Shown: positions 53,079-63,462, counted from the stretch's first letter. The stretch: DNA of 64,000 nt from Geobacteraceae bacterium (GCA_025355965.1 JANXYR010000060.1:120060-184059), one strand, 5' to 3'. Translations and numbers: made by a program. Notes: generated by a model not told the origin, from the letters alone.

Positions 53079-55133
53079 TCAATACTTCCAAGTGATTTTG
53101 CCGTAGGTACTTCGAACGACTTCTGATGGTTGGGTATTGATATATTCCGGAATGAATTCAGGATGCCGATTGTGAAACAGATTCTGTCCGACAATCGACA
53201 ATTCAAGGTTTTTGACCGGTTTCCATGCCATGCGGGCATCCATTGTTACATATCCCGGTATGGCAGTACCATCGATTGAAACAAGGCGGCCTGTTCCCCG
53301 TAACCAGAGATCAAGCGTTACCTGACGACCTAGGTCGAAACCGGAGCGGAGTGACGCCTGATGTTTAGGTGTATCTCCTTCGGCATTTCCCTTGTTAATT
53401 TCATCCACGCTTGTGCCGTCAAGCTGCATCTTCAAATTTTGATAACTGTAGGCAGCCTGAAGTCTCCACCAGTCAAGTGGAGTCCAGTCAGCCGCCATTT
53501 CTACTCCGATCGCCCGGCCATGCATGTCATTGCTGAGCATATATGGTTGTACTGCATAAGGTGGAGCTCCCTCTATATAGTAGGCACCAGGGGTGATAAC
53601 ACGCAAATTTTTATATACGTTGTAGTAGAGTGCCACATCTATTGAGAGTCGAGACATAACTTCGGTTCGGTAGCCAATTTCATACGCCAGCAATTCTTCT
53701 GATTTGAAATTCTGATTGCCATTGATTTCAAGTTTCAGGGGAATTGGGAATGGATTCAGGTTTGGATTCGCAGGTGTGCTTGGAGCCAGTGTTCTGTAGT
53801 TGTAGTTTACATTCTGCTCACTTTTGGTGCTGGAACGAACTGCTCTAGAAACTGAACCCCAGAGAGAGTCGCGTGGAGTTACCGTCCATAACAGTCGGCC
53901 ATTCGGTTGCGCAGAAAAACCGGAATAATCATTTTGCTCAAAACGTGAGCCAATTATCATGGAAAGTTTTGACGGAATCAGGGAAATTTCGTCATGAATA
54001 AACGTGCTGTAAATTTCGTTAATTACGTTTGTAGTTTTGAATATCAGGGTAGGGGTGTTACTGATTTCGTACTGATTGTGGCGATAGCCGAGTCCCCACA
54101 CGATTTCTTGCTGTGTGCCAAGCGAGAAGCGCTGCTGAAAATCAAGGTCAACAGTGTTGAATATCTGTGGTGAAACAGGCATGCTATTTTCGGAGTGATC
54201 AAAATACATCTGCAATGACAGGGTGTTAGTGTCTGAGAGAGTCCTTTGCCACTTCGAGAGTATATTACCACCATTTACAGCCGTTTTGCTATACACATCA
54301 CGCTTGTATGGCGGATTAGAGGATGCCGGGTGATCATAGAGGATAAAGGTTTCATCCAGTTGGCCATCATAATAATCACCCTGCAGTGTTATGGTGTCTC
54401 GCAAATTTGGCTGTGCATCCAGCCTGAATCCCCCTTGAGTTGTGTACCACTGATCATTACCGCTTGTGCCGGATTCTAATGCAAAACTATCCCGCCGATT
54501 ATGTTTTGCATACAGCCGCAGGTTAATGCTTTCGCAAAGTTCTACGCCAATACGGGCCGATGCAAAAGCTTTTTCGTATGATCCTCCTCCAGCGGTGAGA
54601 AGAGTACCTTTAGTGTTTTCAGCTGACTTAGTAATGATGTTGATAACGCCGTTAACCGCGTTTGCTCCCCAGAGGGCAGCGCCGGGACCACGAATTACTT
54701 CAATTCGATCAATATCATCAAGGACTGTATCCTGAATTTCCCAGTAAACGCCCATGAAGTAGGGAGTATATAGGCTGCGGCCATCCATAAGCACCAGCAG
54801 CTTGTTTGCAAAGCGGCCATTAAAACCCCGTGAGCTGATAGCCCATTTATTGCTGTCTATTCGGGCTACCTGTACCCCAGGTGCCATTCTAAGGGCATCT
54901 GCAACGGTGGTGATACCTGAGCGCCTTATGTCTTCCTGAGTAATTACAAACACGGCGGCGGCGGCATTTGTAATCGGTTGTGATTTTTTGGAAACTGATG
55001 TTACCATTAATTCCATCAGCGATTCCAATGGAAGGTCGGTTAGGTCGGCATCAGGAGCGGCTGAAACAAAGGAGGGTGATAATAGCAACAGTGCAAGTAT
55101 GTATGGCAGAATATAAGTAGAGAATAATTTCAT
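53079..55133 (-). CDS. TonB-dependent outer-membrane receptor
   Basis: I start at the ATG at 55133 (684 residues), which has an agga ribosome site and a signal peptide (about 1-24); the open frame extends 17 codons further. It has an N-terminal plug domain (about 35-155; ADALRMAPGVQVARIDS, IEVIRGPGAALWGANAVNGV) and a 22-strand barrel ending in an aromatic residue (YGKITWKY). It imports an unknown ligand, driven by TonB. It heads an operon with yfiR and a hybrid kinase, so ligand import and signalling may be linked. No siderophore or cobalamin genes are adjacent. Confidence 0.9.
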   Translation of the reverse strand: MKLFSTYILPYILALLLLSPSFVSAAPDADLTDLPLESLMELMVTSVSKKSQPITNAAAAVFVITQEDIRRSGITTVADALRMAPGVQVARIDSNKWAISSRGFNGRFANKLLVLMDGRSLYTPYFMGVYWEIQDTVLDDIDRIEVIRGPGAALWGANAVNGVINIITKSAENTKGTLLTAGGGSYEKAFASARIGVELCESINLRLYAKHNRRDSFALESGTSGNDQWYTTQGGFRLDAQPNLRDTITLQGDYYDGQLDETFILYDHPASSNPPYKRDVYSKTAVNGGNILSKWQRTLSDTNTLSLQMYFDHSENSMPVSPQIFNTVDLDFQQRFSLGTQQEIVWGLGYRHNQYEISNTPTLIFKTTNVINEIYSTFIHDEISLIPSKLSMIIGSRFEQNDYSGFSAQPNGRLLWTVTPRDSLWGSVSRAVRSSTKSEQNVNYNYRTLAPSTPANPNLNPFPIPLKLEINGNQNFKSEELLAYEIGYRTEVMSRLSIDVALYYNVYKNLRVITPGAYYIEGAPPYAVQPYMLSNDMHGRAIGVEMAADWTPLDWWRLQAAYSYQNLKMQLDGTSVDEINKGNAEGDTPKHQASLRSGFDLGRQVTLDLWLRGTGRLVSIDGTAIPGYVTMDARMAWKPVKNLELSIVGQNLFHNRHPEFIPEYINTQPSEVVRSTYGKITWKY

Positions 55134-55195
55134 AACAGCTCCTAAAACTATTTCAGATAACTGAATAAAAAAACAATTATGCAAAGAATCAGGAA

Positions 55196-55224
55196 GTTAT
55201 ACGGTAAAGTCTGATGTGCGTCAA
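55196..55224 (-). promoter_or_regulatory. Promoter of the TonB receptor operon
   Basis: On the minus strand TTGACG (55224-55219) and TATAAC (55201-55196) have an ideal 17-base spacer, 63 bases before the chosen ATG. Confidence 0.65.
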
Positions 55225-55363
55225 TTAGAATTAACCAAATATTTAGTGGATATGAATTAAGATCATTAATCAGCCAGTGGAAATGAGCAGCTATTGGTGC
55301 TATAGATAAAGGGCAATTGCCGTAGGTGAATAAGTTTAAACTCGGGTAAAAAAGGGGTAGGCT

Positions 55364-55612
55364 ATGAATGAAATGATTTTCCTTTTGCTTGTTTTTGGCC
55401 TTCCGGCCGCTATAGGATTTAAACTGGCAAAGTCCCGAGGCAAAAACCCATTTCTATGGGGCCTTTTATGTGTATTCCCATTTTTTCTTATCGTCTTGCA
55501 CTTTGAAAAACCAAAACACGAAATACAGGGGCATTTCCGCTTGTGCAAAAAGTGTGGTGAAACATTTCCATGGAAAGCCACCGTGTGCAAATACTGCGGG
55601 ACAGCCATTTAG
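55364..55612 (+). CDS. Small membrane protein with C-terminal zinc ribbon
   Basis: An 82-residue protein: one or two N-terminal hydrophobic helices (about 4-20 and 28-46), then a treble-clef-like zinc ribbon, CKKCGETFPWKATVCKYCG, at the C-terminus. The two CxxC knuckles suggest one bound Zn. Such proteins are common but uncharacterised. It is a single gene between the TonB operon and fbp. Confidence 0.7.
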   Translation: MNEMIFLLLVFGLPAAIGFKLAKSRGKNPFLWGLLCVFPFFLIVLHFEKPKHEIQGHFRLCKKCGETFPWKATVCKYCGTAI

Positions 55613-55791
55613 TTTCAATCCGGGAAGGGTGCTTTTTCTTCTGGCTGCGTAAATCTTCGACAGGAATAGGTTCTGTATCCCAATAAATTTTGTTTATTCG
55701 CTGTAAAATATTTCTTTAATATTGCTAAAACAGCTGCTTTTGAGTATGCTGACCAAATTAAAATAAACATTTTATTCAGTTCGGAGGAAGT

Positions 55792-56736
55792 ATGGCCACC
55801 CAAGCAGGTAAGACTAAATTCCAGATTGATTTGCGTCAACATCTGCGTGATCAAAACATCAGCGGTAATCTTGTCCATCTTATCTGTGAAATTGCTGAAG
55901 CAAGCAAATATGTAATTAATGCAGTTCGAACCGGTGAACTGGGAGTGGCCGGTACTTCCAACCTGTATGGCGAAGAACAGCTTGCCCTTGATGTTCTCTC
56001 CGATCGTATTATGCGCAAGCGCCTACAGCATTCTGGTGTTGTGTGTAACATAGCATCCGAAGAGATGGAGGAAATCTTTCAGGTTACCAGTAATCCGCAG
56101 GGGATGTTTTCGGTAGCTTACGACCCTTTGGATGGTTCTTCGCTGGTCGACGTTAATCTGGCGGTAGGCACTATTGTTGGTATTTACCAGGGGAATGATC
56201 TGCTTCAACCGGGTAGAAAGATGGTCGGGTCCATTTATATCCTGTACGGGCCGCGTGTCTCTTTGGTTTATTCCGTCGGTAAAGGCGTTTTCGAGTTTAC
56301 GATGAATCAGCTGATGGAATATACGCTTACCCGTGAAAATATTCAGATGGCACCATCAGGCAACATTTATTCCCCTGGTGGTTTACGCAAAAAATATAGT
56401 GAGGGAAATGAACGCTTTATCCGCTATCTGGAGGAAAAAGGCTCAAAACTGCGTTATTCCGGTGGGTTTGTACCGGATTTCAATCAGATTTTGATGAAAG
56501 GGAAGGGTGTTTTCATGTACCCGGCGCTTAATGATAGCCCCAATGGTAAACTGCGCCTGCTGTTTGAGCTCAACCCTATGGCGTTCCTGATCGAACAGGC
56601 CGGTGGCGCTGCCACAAATGGTGAAATTCCAATCCTTGACATTATTCCGGAAGGTCTTGAACAACGCTGTCCGGTATATATCGGCTGCAAGGAAGATGTT
56701 GCAAAAGCAGCAGAGTTTCTGAACGGTACCTGCTAA
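55792..56736 (+). CDS. fbp: Fructose-1,6-bisphosphatase class I
   Basis: A 314-residue gluconeogenic enzyme. Metal and substrate motifs are SEEMEEIF, YDPLDGSSLVDVNLAVGTI and LLFELNPMAFLIEQAGG, diagnostic of class I FBPase. It removes the 1-phosphate of fructose-1,6-bisphosphate and is needed when cells grow on acetate. A ribosome site (cggagg) precedes the ATG. It is followed four bases later by an acidic small protein. Confidence 0.94.
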   Translation: MATQAGKTKFQIDLRQHLRDQNISGNLVHLICEIAEASKYVINAVRTGELGVAGTSNLYGEEQLALDVLSDRIMRKRLQHSGVVCNIASEEMEEIFQVTSNPQGMFSVAYDPLDGSSLVDVNLAVGTIVGIYQGNDLLQPGRKMVGSIYILYGPRVSLVYSVGKGVFEFTMNQLMEYTLTRENIQMAPSGNIYSPGGLRKKYSEGNERFIRYLEEKGSKLRYSGGFVPDFNQILMKGKGVFMYPALNDSPNGKLRLLFELNPMAFLIEQAGGAATNGEIPILDIIPEGLEQRCPVYIGCKEDVAKAAEFLNGTC

Positions 56737-56740
56737 AACC

Positions 56741-57034
56741 ATGCACTATTCTGATCAAATCCCAGATGTTCTGCCTCAGCGACTCTGTAGCGAGATTCAA
56801 CTTTTTGATCTTTGCGATCTTGATTCCTGTGCTCATAAAAGCGGTCGTTTCTGCACAGACCCCCTGTTGCTTGGGCGGTTTGAAAAAATTGCCGAAAAGG
56901 AACTCCGCTCTCCGGAACGTTTTGTTTCTGAAGGAGTTGATGATGCGGACACCACCGATGGATATGATGAGGAAGATGAGTTTGCTGTGGATAACTTAGA
57001 TAGCTGTGAGGATGACTGCTGGGAAGAAAAATAG
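56741..57034 (+). CDS. Acidic Cys-containing hypothetical protein
   Basis: A 97-residue protein that I do not recognise. The first half has a Cys-rich block, FDLCDLDSCAHKSGRFCTDP, followed by LLGRFEKIAEKEL. The second half is very acidic (DDADTTDGYDEEDEF) and ends in SCEDDCWEEK. The Cys/His spacing could bind a metal. It is four bases after fbp and likely co-translated with it. Confidence 0.6.
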   Translation: MHYSDQIPDVLPQRLCSEIQLFDLCDLDSCAHKSGRFCTDPLLLGRFEKIAEKELRSPERFVSEGVDDADTTDGYDEEDEFAVDNLDSCEDDCWEEK

Positions 57035-57058
57035 TCAGAAAAAATATCGATTGCTAGT

Positions 57059-57090
57059 AACGGGGTTCGGATTCGTCTGACCCCGTTTTT
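57059..57090. terminator. Terminator between fbp operon and HD-GYP gene
   Basis: AACGGGG (57059-57065) pairs with CCCCGTT (57081-57087), extended by TCGGA/TCTGA around a TTCG tetraloop with one bulged T, followed by TTTTT. The convergent HD-GYP gene ends at its edge. Confidence 0.88.
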
Positions 57091-58135
57091 ATACGAAATT
57101 CTTTCTTGCGCACTCTTCCCAGTATTTACGCGGAATTGAAAGAAAAAGTTCAGCGATGGCCGGGTCGAATTGGGTGCCGCGATATTTGATTATTTCAGAT
57201 GTGACTATGTCAAATGGCAGTGCATTGCGGTATGGACGATCTGACGTCATGGCATCCAGGGTATCAATAATGGAAAAGATGCGGGCGCCAATAGGAATAT
57301 TTTCACCCTTGATCTGATTCGGGTAGCCGGTTCCATCAAAGCGCTCATGGTGGCTTAGGATGATTTCGGCCGGGCCCTTTAAAAAATCAATTTCGGACAA
57401 AATAGCATAACCAACTTGCGGATGTTTGCGCATCTCAATCCATTCGTTATCATCAAGCTGGCCCGGTTTGAGCAGAATGTTGTCGGAAATGCCTATTTTA
57501 CCAATATCGTGCAGCAGTGCGCCTTTCGCCAGATCCTGAATTTCCTTGCCAGCCAGCCCAAGCTTTCCACCCAGAAAAACGGCAAAGTTCATAACGCGTT
57601 CAGAATGAGATCCAACCTCTTTCTCACGTGCATCTAGAGCTTTAACCAGTGCGGTCAGGGTGCTTTCGTAGGCGCTTGAAAGCTCATCCATGGCTTTTCG
57701 AATCTGGGTTGTCTGTTCCATAACCTTTGACTCAAGGCTTATCTGATAATTTTTCTTTTCAATGGCAAGGCGGCGACGCTCAATCAGATTTTTTACCGTC
57801 AATACCACGCGATTAATGCCGAACGGCTTGGTTATGTAGTCATCGGCACCTAGGTGTACACATTCCATTGCGGTATTCATATCTGAGAGTCCGGTTATCA
57901 TCAAAACGGCAATATCCGGGTCAATTTTTTTCAGGTCACGCAGCAACTCCACTCCACTTCTGCCCGGCATCATTATGTCTGAAATAACAAGTTCAACCGG
58001 TTGTTCATCCAGAAGTGAAAAAGCTTCTTCGACATTGGACGCCTGATGACAAACATATTCATCCTGTAACAAGGCGGAAGAAAGCAAATCCCGAATCATC
58101 TCTTCATCATCAACAATCAGAATATGTTCTTTCAT
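57089..58135 (-). CDS. Response regulator with HD-GYP c-di-GMP phosphodiesterase domain
   Basis: A 348-residue protein: a receiver domain (about 1-120; phospho-acceptor Asp53 in VISDIMMPGRSG), a coiled-coil linker (about 125-165) and an HD-GYP domain (about 170-345). Catalytic motifs ALLHDIGKIGI, HHERFDGTGYPNQIKG and DTLDAMTSDRPYR are intact, predicting c-di-GMP hydrolysis controlled by phosphorylation. No kinase is adjacent. Confidence 0.92.
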   Translation of the reverse strand: MKEHILIVDDEEMIRDLLSSALLQDEYVCHQASNVEEAFSLLDEQPVELVISDIMMPGRSGVELLRDLKKIDPDIAVLMITGLSDMNTAMECVHLGADDYITKPFGINRVVLTVKNLIERRRLAIEKKNYQISLESKVMEQTTQIRKAMDELSSAYESTLTALVKALDAREKEVGSHSERVMNFAVFLGGKLGLAGKEIQDLAKGALLHDIGKIGISDNILLKPGQLDDNEWIEMRKHPQVGYAILSEIDFLKGPAEIILSHHERFDGTGYPNQIKGENIPIGARIFSIIDTLDAMTSDRPYRNALPFDIVTSEIIKYRGTQFDPAIAELFLSIPRKYWEECARKNFV

Positions 58136-58320
58136 TCTTTTTGTTCTCCAAACGCTATAATAGGACTACTCAGAACTCTTCTTACTGTTCTATCATTCAA
58201 TTGTCATGTTTTCAAGTGGCATAAACTTTGATATAAATTTAGCTGTTCACAACTCACTTGATCTTCAATCTGTCCTGGTGATCCATGCTTTGCTATCCTT
58301 TTTTAATGATTGCTAAATAA

Positions 58321-60723
58321 ATGAACAACATGTCCAGTCGCTGGCCTTTTTTGGTTCCTTTTTTGTTTATGACAGCCGGTATGGCGCTATCAGTTCTTAA
58401 CGGCCATTTTTTTGATATAACTACGGTTGCAGCAGCTTTTTTTTGTCTTATACTCGCGGCTTTTATGCCAAATCCCCGGCTATTTTCTGCCTTTACCGCA
58501 TTGTTTTTCTTTTTATGGGGGCTGTCTGCCCTGCAACCTTGGTTATCCCCTGAAACGTCAACATACTCCGTTCGTAATTGGGCTTCTAGCATTCCTATAA
58601 CAATTGAAGGCGTTATATCAACACGCCCTTCAGTTTCTCCTGAAGGTAGCCGATTGACAGTTCGGATAGAATGCGTGATCACGGGAAATCAGGCAGAAAC
58701 AGTAACCGGTCTTCTTCTGCTGTATGTCAGCGAGGGAGATGTTTCTCTGACCAGAGGTGACCGGATCCGCTTTATCTCACGTGTTTCTGTACCGCGTAAA
58801 CTTGGTCTGCCGGGAGAATTTGATTATCCTCGCTATCTTGCTTTCCAGGGGATATCAGCCACAGGTCGTGTAGCCTCCCAAGCCGATATTGTTCTCATTC
58901 ATGCCGCCGCAGTGGAATCACCGCTACGTACAATTGATATAAAAGCAAGACTTCTTAGTGACGCTATCAGGGGTTCAATTCCTGATGAACGTGTTTCTTC
59001 AGTACTGACTGCGCTTCTTATTGGCGATCAAAGAAGGATTCCAGCGGATCTGGCTGATGCCTATACAAGAGCTGGGGTCAATCATATCCTTTCAATTTCC
59101 GGCTTCCATATAGGCATTATTGCGGCATTCATAACATTTCTGGCGATATGGTTTCTGACCCGCTTTGAATACCCGGCACTGCACTGGAATGTGCGCAGAA
59201 TAGCTGTTTTGATTGCCGTCCCAGCCATGCTGGTTTATCTGTTTCTGACCGGCAATGCTCCAGCTACGGCGCGGTCGGTGATTATGCTGATTGTCTTTGC
59301 TGTAGCTCTGCTCGTAGAGAGGGAGCGTGATCCAATCAATACGTTGCTGCTTGCGGCTTTTTTTCTCGTTGCGTTCAATCCACCCACTCTTTTCGATATA
59401 TCGTTTCAACTCTCTTTTTTATCTCTTTGGGGAATACTTGTCGCTGTTCCGCTTATCATGAAATTTACGGCTGCTGTGACCTCTCAATGGTTGCGCAGTA
59501 TAATCCAGTTTGTTGCAGCGTCTGTTGCGGCATCGTTTGTAACGCTACTGCCGGTGCTGTTTATCTTCAAGGTTGCTTCTATTAATGGAATTTTGACTAA
59601 TTTCTTGATTGTGCCGCTTCTGGGCTACGGTGCGGTGCTAACCGGATTTATCGCTCTGCCGCTTCTGGTTCTGTTCCCGTCGTTAGCGCCTCTTCTACTC
59701 TGGCCGGCAGCTGCACTGGTTACTATCTCAAACCAGTTTATCATGTGGTGTACATCTCTTCCGGTGCTTACCTTTCACGGCACTACCGCTTGGGATATGT
59801 TTTTTTTCCTGATGTTCATGTCCTGCATGACTTTTTTGAGGGGTAGATTTCTACTAACGGTCTCTGGATTGCTGATAGTGGTAACTGCATCTGCTCTGCA
59901 TCTTTACACAGCAACAGCTTCAGATGGCCGTCTTCATATAACGATGCTCAGTGTCGGACAGGCCGAATCCATGCTGTTAAAGCTTCCTGATGGCTCGACT
60001 CTACTTGTAGATGGTGGCGGGTATCTACACGAAAACGGCAATGATTTTGGCCAGCGGCTGTTAGCGCCGGCGCTGGGAGCATTGCACGCCGAACGGATTG
60101 ACACAATGATCGCCACTCACAATCATCCGGATCATAGCGGCGGCCTTCCTTTCGTAATCCAAAACTTCCCGATAGGTCAGTTTTGGAGCGGTCCGGATGT
60201 ATCTACCGAGGTGCAGAGAGAACTACTTAATAGAGCGGTGCCGCAACGCACGATTACTGCCGGAGATGTCCTCGCACTGCCAGGTCCATTAGCTATCACG
60301 GTACTTTCGCCAGCTGGATCCGATAAAGTACAGGCAGACAGTGACGAGTCAAATGTAAATGAACAGTCGCTAGTGTTCCGCCTTAGCTACGGCACTTTCA
60401 GTATGATCTTCTGTGCTGATGCTGGTTTCGAGGCTGAACAGCGGATGCTTGCCGGTCGATATGATTTAAAATCGACCGTTCTTAAAGTTGGACATCATGG
60501 TAGCCGCTACTCAACGTCAGAGGCTTTTCTTGAGCGTGTGAGTCCGCAGTTGGCCCTGATTTCTGCCGGTGCAGGAAATCGGTTCGGCCTTCCTTCAACC
60601 AGGACAGTTGATCTGTTGAGATCGAAAAAAGTCCCACTATATCGCACGGATCGTGATGGAACGATTGAACTGGTCACCGATGGGGTCACCTGGTCAGTTT
60701 CAACAAACAATAAACCCGAATGA
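58321..60723 (+). CDS. comEC: ComEC/Rec2 family DNA uptake channel
   Basis: An 800-residue membrane protein with an N-terminal DUF4131/OB-like domain (about 25-190), a multi-TM competence domain (about 210-510; TRAGVNHILSISGFHIGIIA is the family motif) and a C-terminal metallo-beta-lactamase domain (about 535-790; THNHPDHSGGLP, LKVGHHGSRYST). It moves single-stranded DNA across the inner membrane during transformation and may degrade the other strand. Full length with metal motifs intact. Confidence 0.9.
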   Translation: MNNMSSRWPFLVPFLFMTAGMALSVLNGHFFDITTVAAAFFCLILAAFMPNPRLFSAFTALFFFLWGLSALQPWLSPETSTYSVRNWASSIPITIEGVISTRPSVSPEGSRLTVRIECVITGNQAETVTGLLLLYVSEGDVSLTRGDRIRFISRVSVPRKLGLPGEFDYPRYLAFQGISATGRVASQADIVLIHAAAVESPLRTIDIKARLLSDAIRGSIPDERVSSVLTALLIGDQRRIPADLADAYTRAGVNHILSISGFHIGIIAAFITFLAIWFLTRFEYPALHWNVRRIAVLIAVPAMLVYLFLTGNAPATARSVIMLIVFAVALLVERERDPINTLLLAAFFLVAFNPPTLFDISFQLSFLSLWGILVAVPLIMKFTAAVTSQWLRSIIQFVAASVAASFVTLLPVLFIFKVASINGILTNFLIVPLLGYGAVLTGFIALPLLVLFPSLAPLLLWPAAALVTISNQFIMWCTSLPVLTFHGTTAWDMFFFLMFMSCMTFLRGRFLLTVSGLLIVVTASALHLYTATASDGRLHITMLSVGQAESMLLKLPDGSTLLVDGGGYLHENGNDFGQRLLAPALGALHAERIDTMIATHNHPDHSGGLPFVIQNFPIGQFWSGPDVSTEVQRELLNRAVPQRTITAGDVLALPGPLAITVLSPAGSDKVQADSDESNVNEQSLVFRLSYGTFSMIFCADAGFEAEQRMLAGRYDLKSTVLKVGHHGSRYSTSEAFLERVSPQLALISAGAGNRFGLPSTRTVDLLRSKKVPLYRTDRDGTIELVTDGVTWSVSTNNKPE

Positions 60724-60797
60724 CGTTGACTCTGTACCGAAAAATAGAGTACAAGTACAAGATATTTTGTGCAAATTCCTTTATTGAGCGGCGTTAA

Positions 60798-62162
60798 ATG
60801 GATACTATCTTATTGGTCGAAGATGATCGGTTTTTTCGTGAAATGTTCTCTACCCTTCTGCAAGCCGAAGGGTATCAGGTTGAGACCGCTTCCTGCGGGA
60901 GTGATGGTCTGGAGATGCTTGCCAATGGGCAGTATTCTCTAGTTATTACCGATCTGGTAATGCCTGATATCAGTGGCCTTGAGATCCTGTCACAGGTGCG
61001 TGAAAGCCATCCGACGGTTGATGTCATTATGGTTACCGGCAATGCTAATTTGGAATCCGCAATCTTTGCCCTTAAGCATGGTGCCAGGGATTATCTAGTA
61101 AAACCGGTTAATCCTGATGAATTCAGACATTCTGTTGCCCAGTGCATTCAGCAGCGACATCTCCTCGACGAAAACGATGAGCTAAAAAATATGCTTTCGC
61201 TTTTCAGGTCCAGTCAGGCCATTGCCGGTTGCCTGGACAGTGAACATCTCTACCACCTGCTGGTTGAAACGATCACCCGTGAAGTTGGCCTCAACCGCGC
61301 GCTCGGTTTTTTTATGGTTGAAGGTGCTCTCGAGCTCAAAATAGCCAAAGGAATTTCCACTAAATTGGGCAAATGTCTTTTGGATGAAATTCACTCACTA
61401 CCTGCCTCACCGCCGACTACAGAGTTTTTAATCCAGCATATACAACTTTCAGCGTCGTTAAGTTTAGAAGGATTCACCGAAGCATTCCTGATCCCGGTGA
61501 ATAGCGATTTAGCAGCTTTTGGAATGATTGTACTGCTGAATGATCTCTCCTGTACACTTCCTGATATTGCAAAATTTAGAAAGAATATTCTTTTTTTGGT
61601 CGAACAATCACTGCATGCCTTTGAAAACGCGGAAAAGTTTTCCAAAGCAAAAGATCTGTCGTTTATTGATGACGTCAGCGGTCTATATAACCATCGTTAT
61701 CTTGATGTCGCTCTTGAACGTGAAATGAAGAGGGTTGAACGATATTCATCACACCTTGCGGTTTTATTTATTGATGTTGATTCGTTCAAACAGGTAAACG
61801 ACGTCCATGGGCATTTAGTCGGTAGTCGGGTGCTGGCAGAGTTCGGTGCACTGATTAAAAAATCAGTGCGTGATGTTGATATTGTTATTCGTTATGGTGG
61901 CGATGAATATACCGCCATACTGGTAGAAACAACCTGCTTATCCGCTGAAATTGTTGCTGAACGTATTCGCAGGAATGTCGAAGTAAATCATTTCTCCGGA
62001 TCTGAGGGGCAGATCATTAGGTTGACCTGTAGTATCGGCTATGCCTGCTGTCCTGATGATGCCGCATCAAAGGATGTACTGCTTGAGATGGCTGACAAAG
62101 CCATGTATGTCGGCAAAACATCAGGTAAAAACCGCATTCAGCGGGTAAAACGCAGTGATTAA
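60798..62162 (+). CDS. Response regulator with active GGDEF diguanylate cyclase domain
   Basis: A 454-residue protein: a receiver domain (about 1-120; phospho-acceptor Asp52 in TDLVMPDISG, Lys in YLVKPVNP), a GAF-like middle segment (about 140-275) and a GGDEF domain (about 285-450). The active site is complete: FIDVDSFKQVNDVHG supplies the metal Asp residues and RYGGDEYTAIL is the signature. It should make c-di-GMP when phosphorylated, in contrast to the dead cyclase at 44692-45648. Confidence 0.92.
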   Translation: MDTILLVEDDRFFREMFSTLLQAEGYQVETASCGSDGLEMLANGQYSLVITDLVMPDISGLEILSQVRESHPTVDVIMVTGNANLESAIFALKHGARDYLVKPVNPDEFRHSVAQCIQQRHLLDENDELKNMLSLFRSSQAIAGCLDSEHLYHLLVETITREVGLNRALGFFMVEGALELKIAKGISTKLGKCLLDEIHSLPASPPTTEFLIQHIQLSASLSLEGFTEAFLIPVNSDLAAFGMIVLLNDLSCTLPDIAKFRKNILFLVEQSLHAFENAEKFSKAKDLSFIDDVSGLYNHRYLDVALEREMKRVERYSSHLAVLFIDVDSFKQVNDVHGHLVGSRVLAEFGALIKKSVRDVDIVIRYGGDEYTAILVETTCLSAEIVAERIRRNVEVNHFSGSEGQIIRLTCSIGYACCPDDAASKDVLLEMADKAMYVGKTSGKNRIQRVKRSD

Positions 62163-62214
62163 CAATTCGCCTTTGAACTCGTCATTGGTGTTTAAATATT
62201 TTATGAGGTGAACA

Positions 62215-63462
62215 GTGGCACTTACAGCAGTTAAAGGTTTTAATGATATTTTACCGGATGAATCCGGGCGCTGGCAGTATATTGAAGAGACGGCACGCCA
62301 AGTCTTTGAGCTGAACGGATTTGGTGAAATCAGGGTTCCGATAATGGAGAAAACCGAACTTTTCTGCCGTTCGATCGGCGATGCAACTGATATCGTAGAA
62401 AAAGAGATGTACACATTCACTGACAAGGGTGAAAACAGTGTCACACTAAGACCGGAGGGAACCGCAGGCGTCATGCGGGCCTTCATTGAACATAAGCTGT
62501 ATGCACAGGACCCTATTGCAAAGTTGTATTATATGGGACCGATGTTTCGCTATGAACGTCCTCAAAAAGGACGCTACCGGCAGTTTCATCAGATCGGTGC
62601 CGAAATCACCGGTGTCAACGACCCACTGGCCGATGCCCAGGTCTTGAACATGTTGACAACATTTTTTCACGAAATTGGCTTAACAGAGCCGACTCTTCAG
62701 ATAAACTCGCTCGGTTGTCCGGAGTGCCGTCCTGCCTACAGAGCAACCCTACGGAGCTTTCTGGAAGAGCGTATGGGGCAACTCTGCGAAGATTGCAAAC
62801 GGCGCTTTGCCACAAATCCTCTGCGCACATTGGACTGCAAGGTCCCAGGGTGTATTTCTGCTACAGCTGGGGCTCCGTCGGTACTGGAGCACCTCTGCAG
62901 CGGTTGTGACGATCATTTCAGCAGTGTTCGCCGCTATCTGGATCTATCGTCCACCACTTACAGTATCAACTCCCGCATGGTGCGCGGTCTTGATTACTAC
63001 ACCCGCACGACCTTTGAGATGGTTACCGGATTGTTAGGTTCGCAATCCGCTGTCGCTGCGGGTGGGCGCTATGATGGGCTGATCTCGCAACTTGGTGGGC
63101 CGACCATTCCAGGGATCGGCTTTGCGATGGGGCTTGAACGGATTGCACTATTGCTCGGCACCAAGGACTTTGCTTCTCAGCCAGATCTGTTTATTGCAAC
63201 AATGGGGGAAGGGGAGCGTGACATTGCCTTTTGCCTTATGGATGGTCTGATAAAGTCGGGAGTTCGGGTCGAGATGGATTATGAAGGGAAAAGTCTTAAG
63301 AGTCAGATGCGTCGCGCTGACAAGCTTAAAGCGCGCTATAGCGTTGTGATCGGTGGAAATGAGCTGTTGTCCGGAAGTGCATCCTTCAAGAGGATGTCTG
63401 ACGGGCTCCTGACAGAGACTGTATTGACTGTCGCCGGGATAAAAGCACTGGTCGGGATATAG
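62215..63462 (+). CDS. hisS: Histidyl-tRNA synthetase
   Basis: A 415-residue class II synthetase starting at a GTG with gaggtg upstream. Motif 1 lies in the N-terminal region, motif 2 in [13 protein letters not shown], and the histidine-specific motifs [13 protein letters not shown] and GGRYDGLI are clear. A C-terminal anticodon-binding domain (about 325-415) follows. Cys residues CPEC and CEDC lie in the insertion domain (about 165-190). It is followed 8 bases later by ruvB. Confidence 0.95.
   Translation: MALTAVKGFNDILPDESGRWQYIEETARQVFELNGFGEIRVPIMEKTELFCRSIGDATDIVEKEMYTFTDKGENSVTLRPEGTAGVMRAFIEHKLYAQDPIAKLYYMGPMFRYERPQKGRYRQFHQIGAEITGVNDPLADAQVLNMLTTFFHEIGLTEPTLQINSLGCPECRPAYRATLRSFLEERMGQLCEDCKRRFATNPLRTLDCKVPGCISATAGAPSVLEHLCSGCDDHFSSVRRYLDLSSTTYSINSRMVRGLDYYTRTTFEMVTGLLGSQSAVAAGGRYDGLISQLGGPTIPGIGFAMGLERIALLLGTKDFASQPDLFIATMGEGERDIAFCLMDGLIKSGVRVEMDYEGKSLKSQMRRADKLKARYSVVIGGNELLSGSASFKRMSDGLLTETVLTVAGIKALVGI

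Noticed and set aside
55134..55363. Possible cobalamin riboswitch before the TonB receptor
   Set aside because: The leader is short and shows no B12-box-like sequence; an ordinary promoter with a short leader explains it.
58200..58240. Sigma-54-like TGGCAT...TTGAT sequence before comEC
   Set aside because: The -12 GC is replaced by GA, so the essential dinucleotide is missing.
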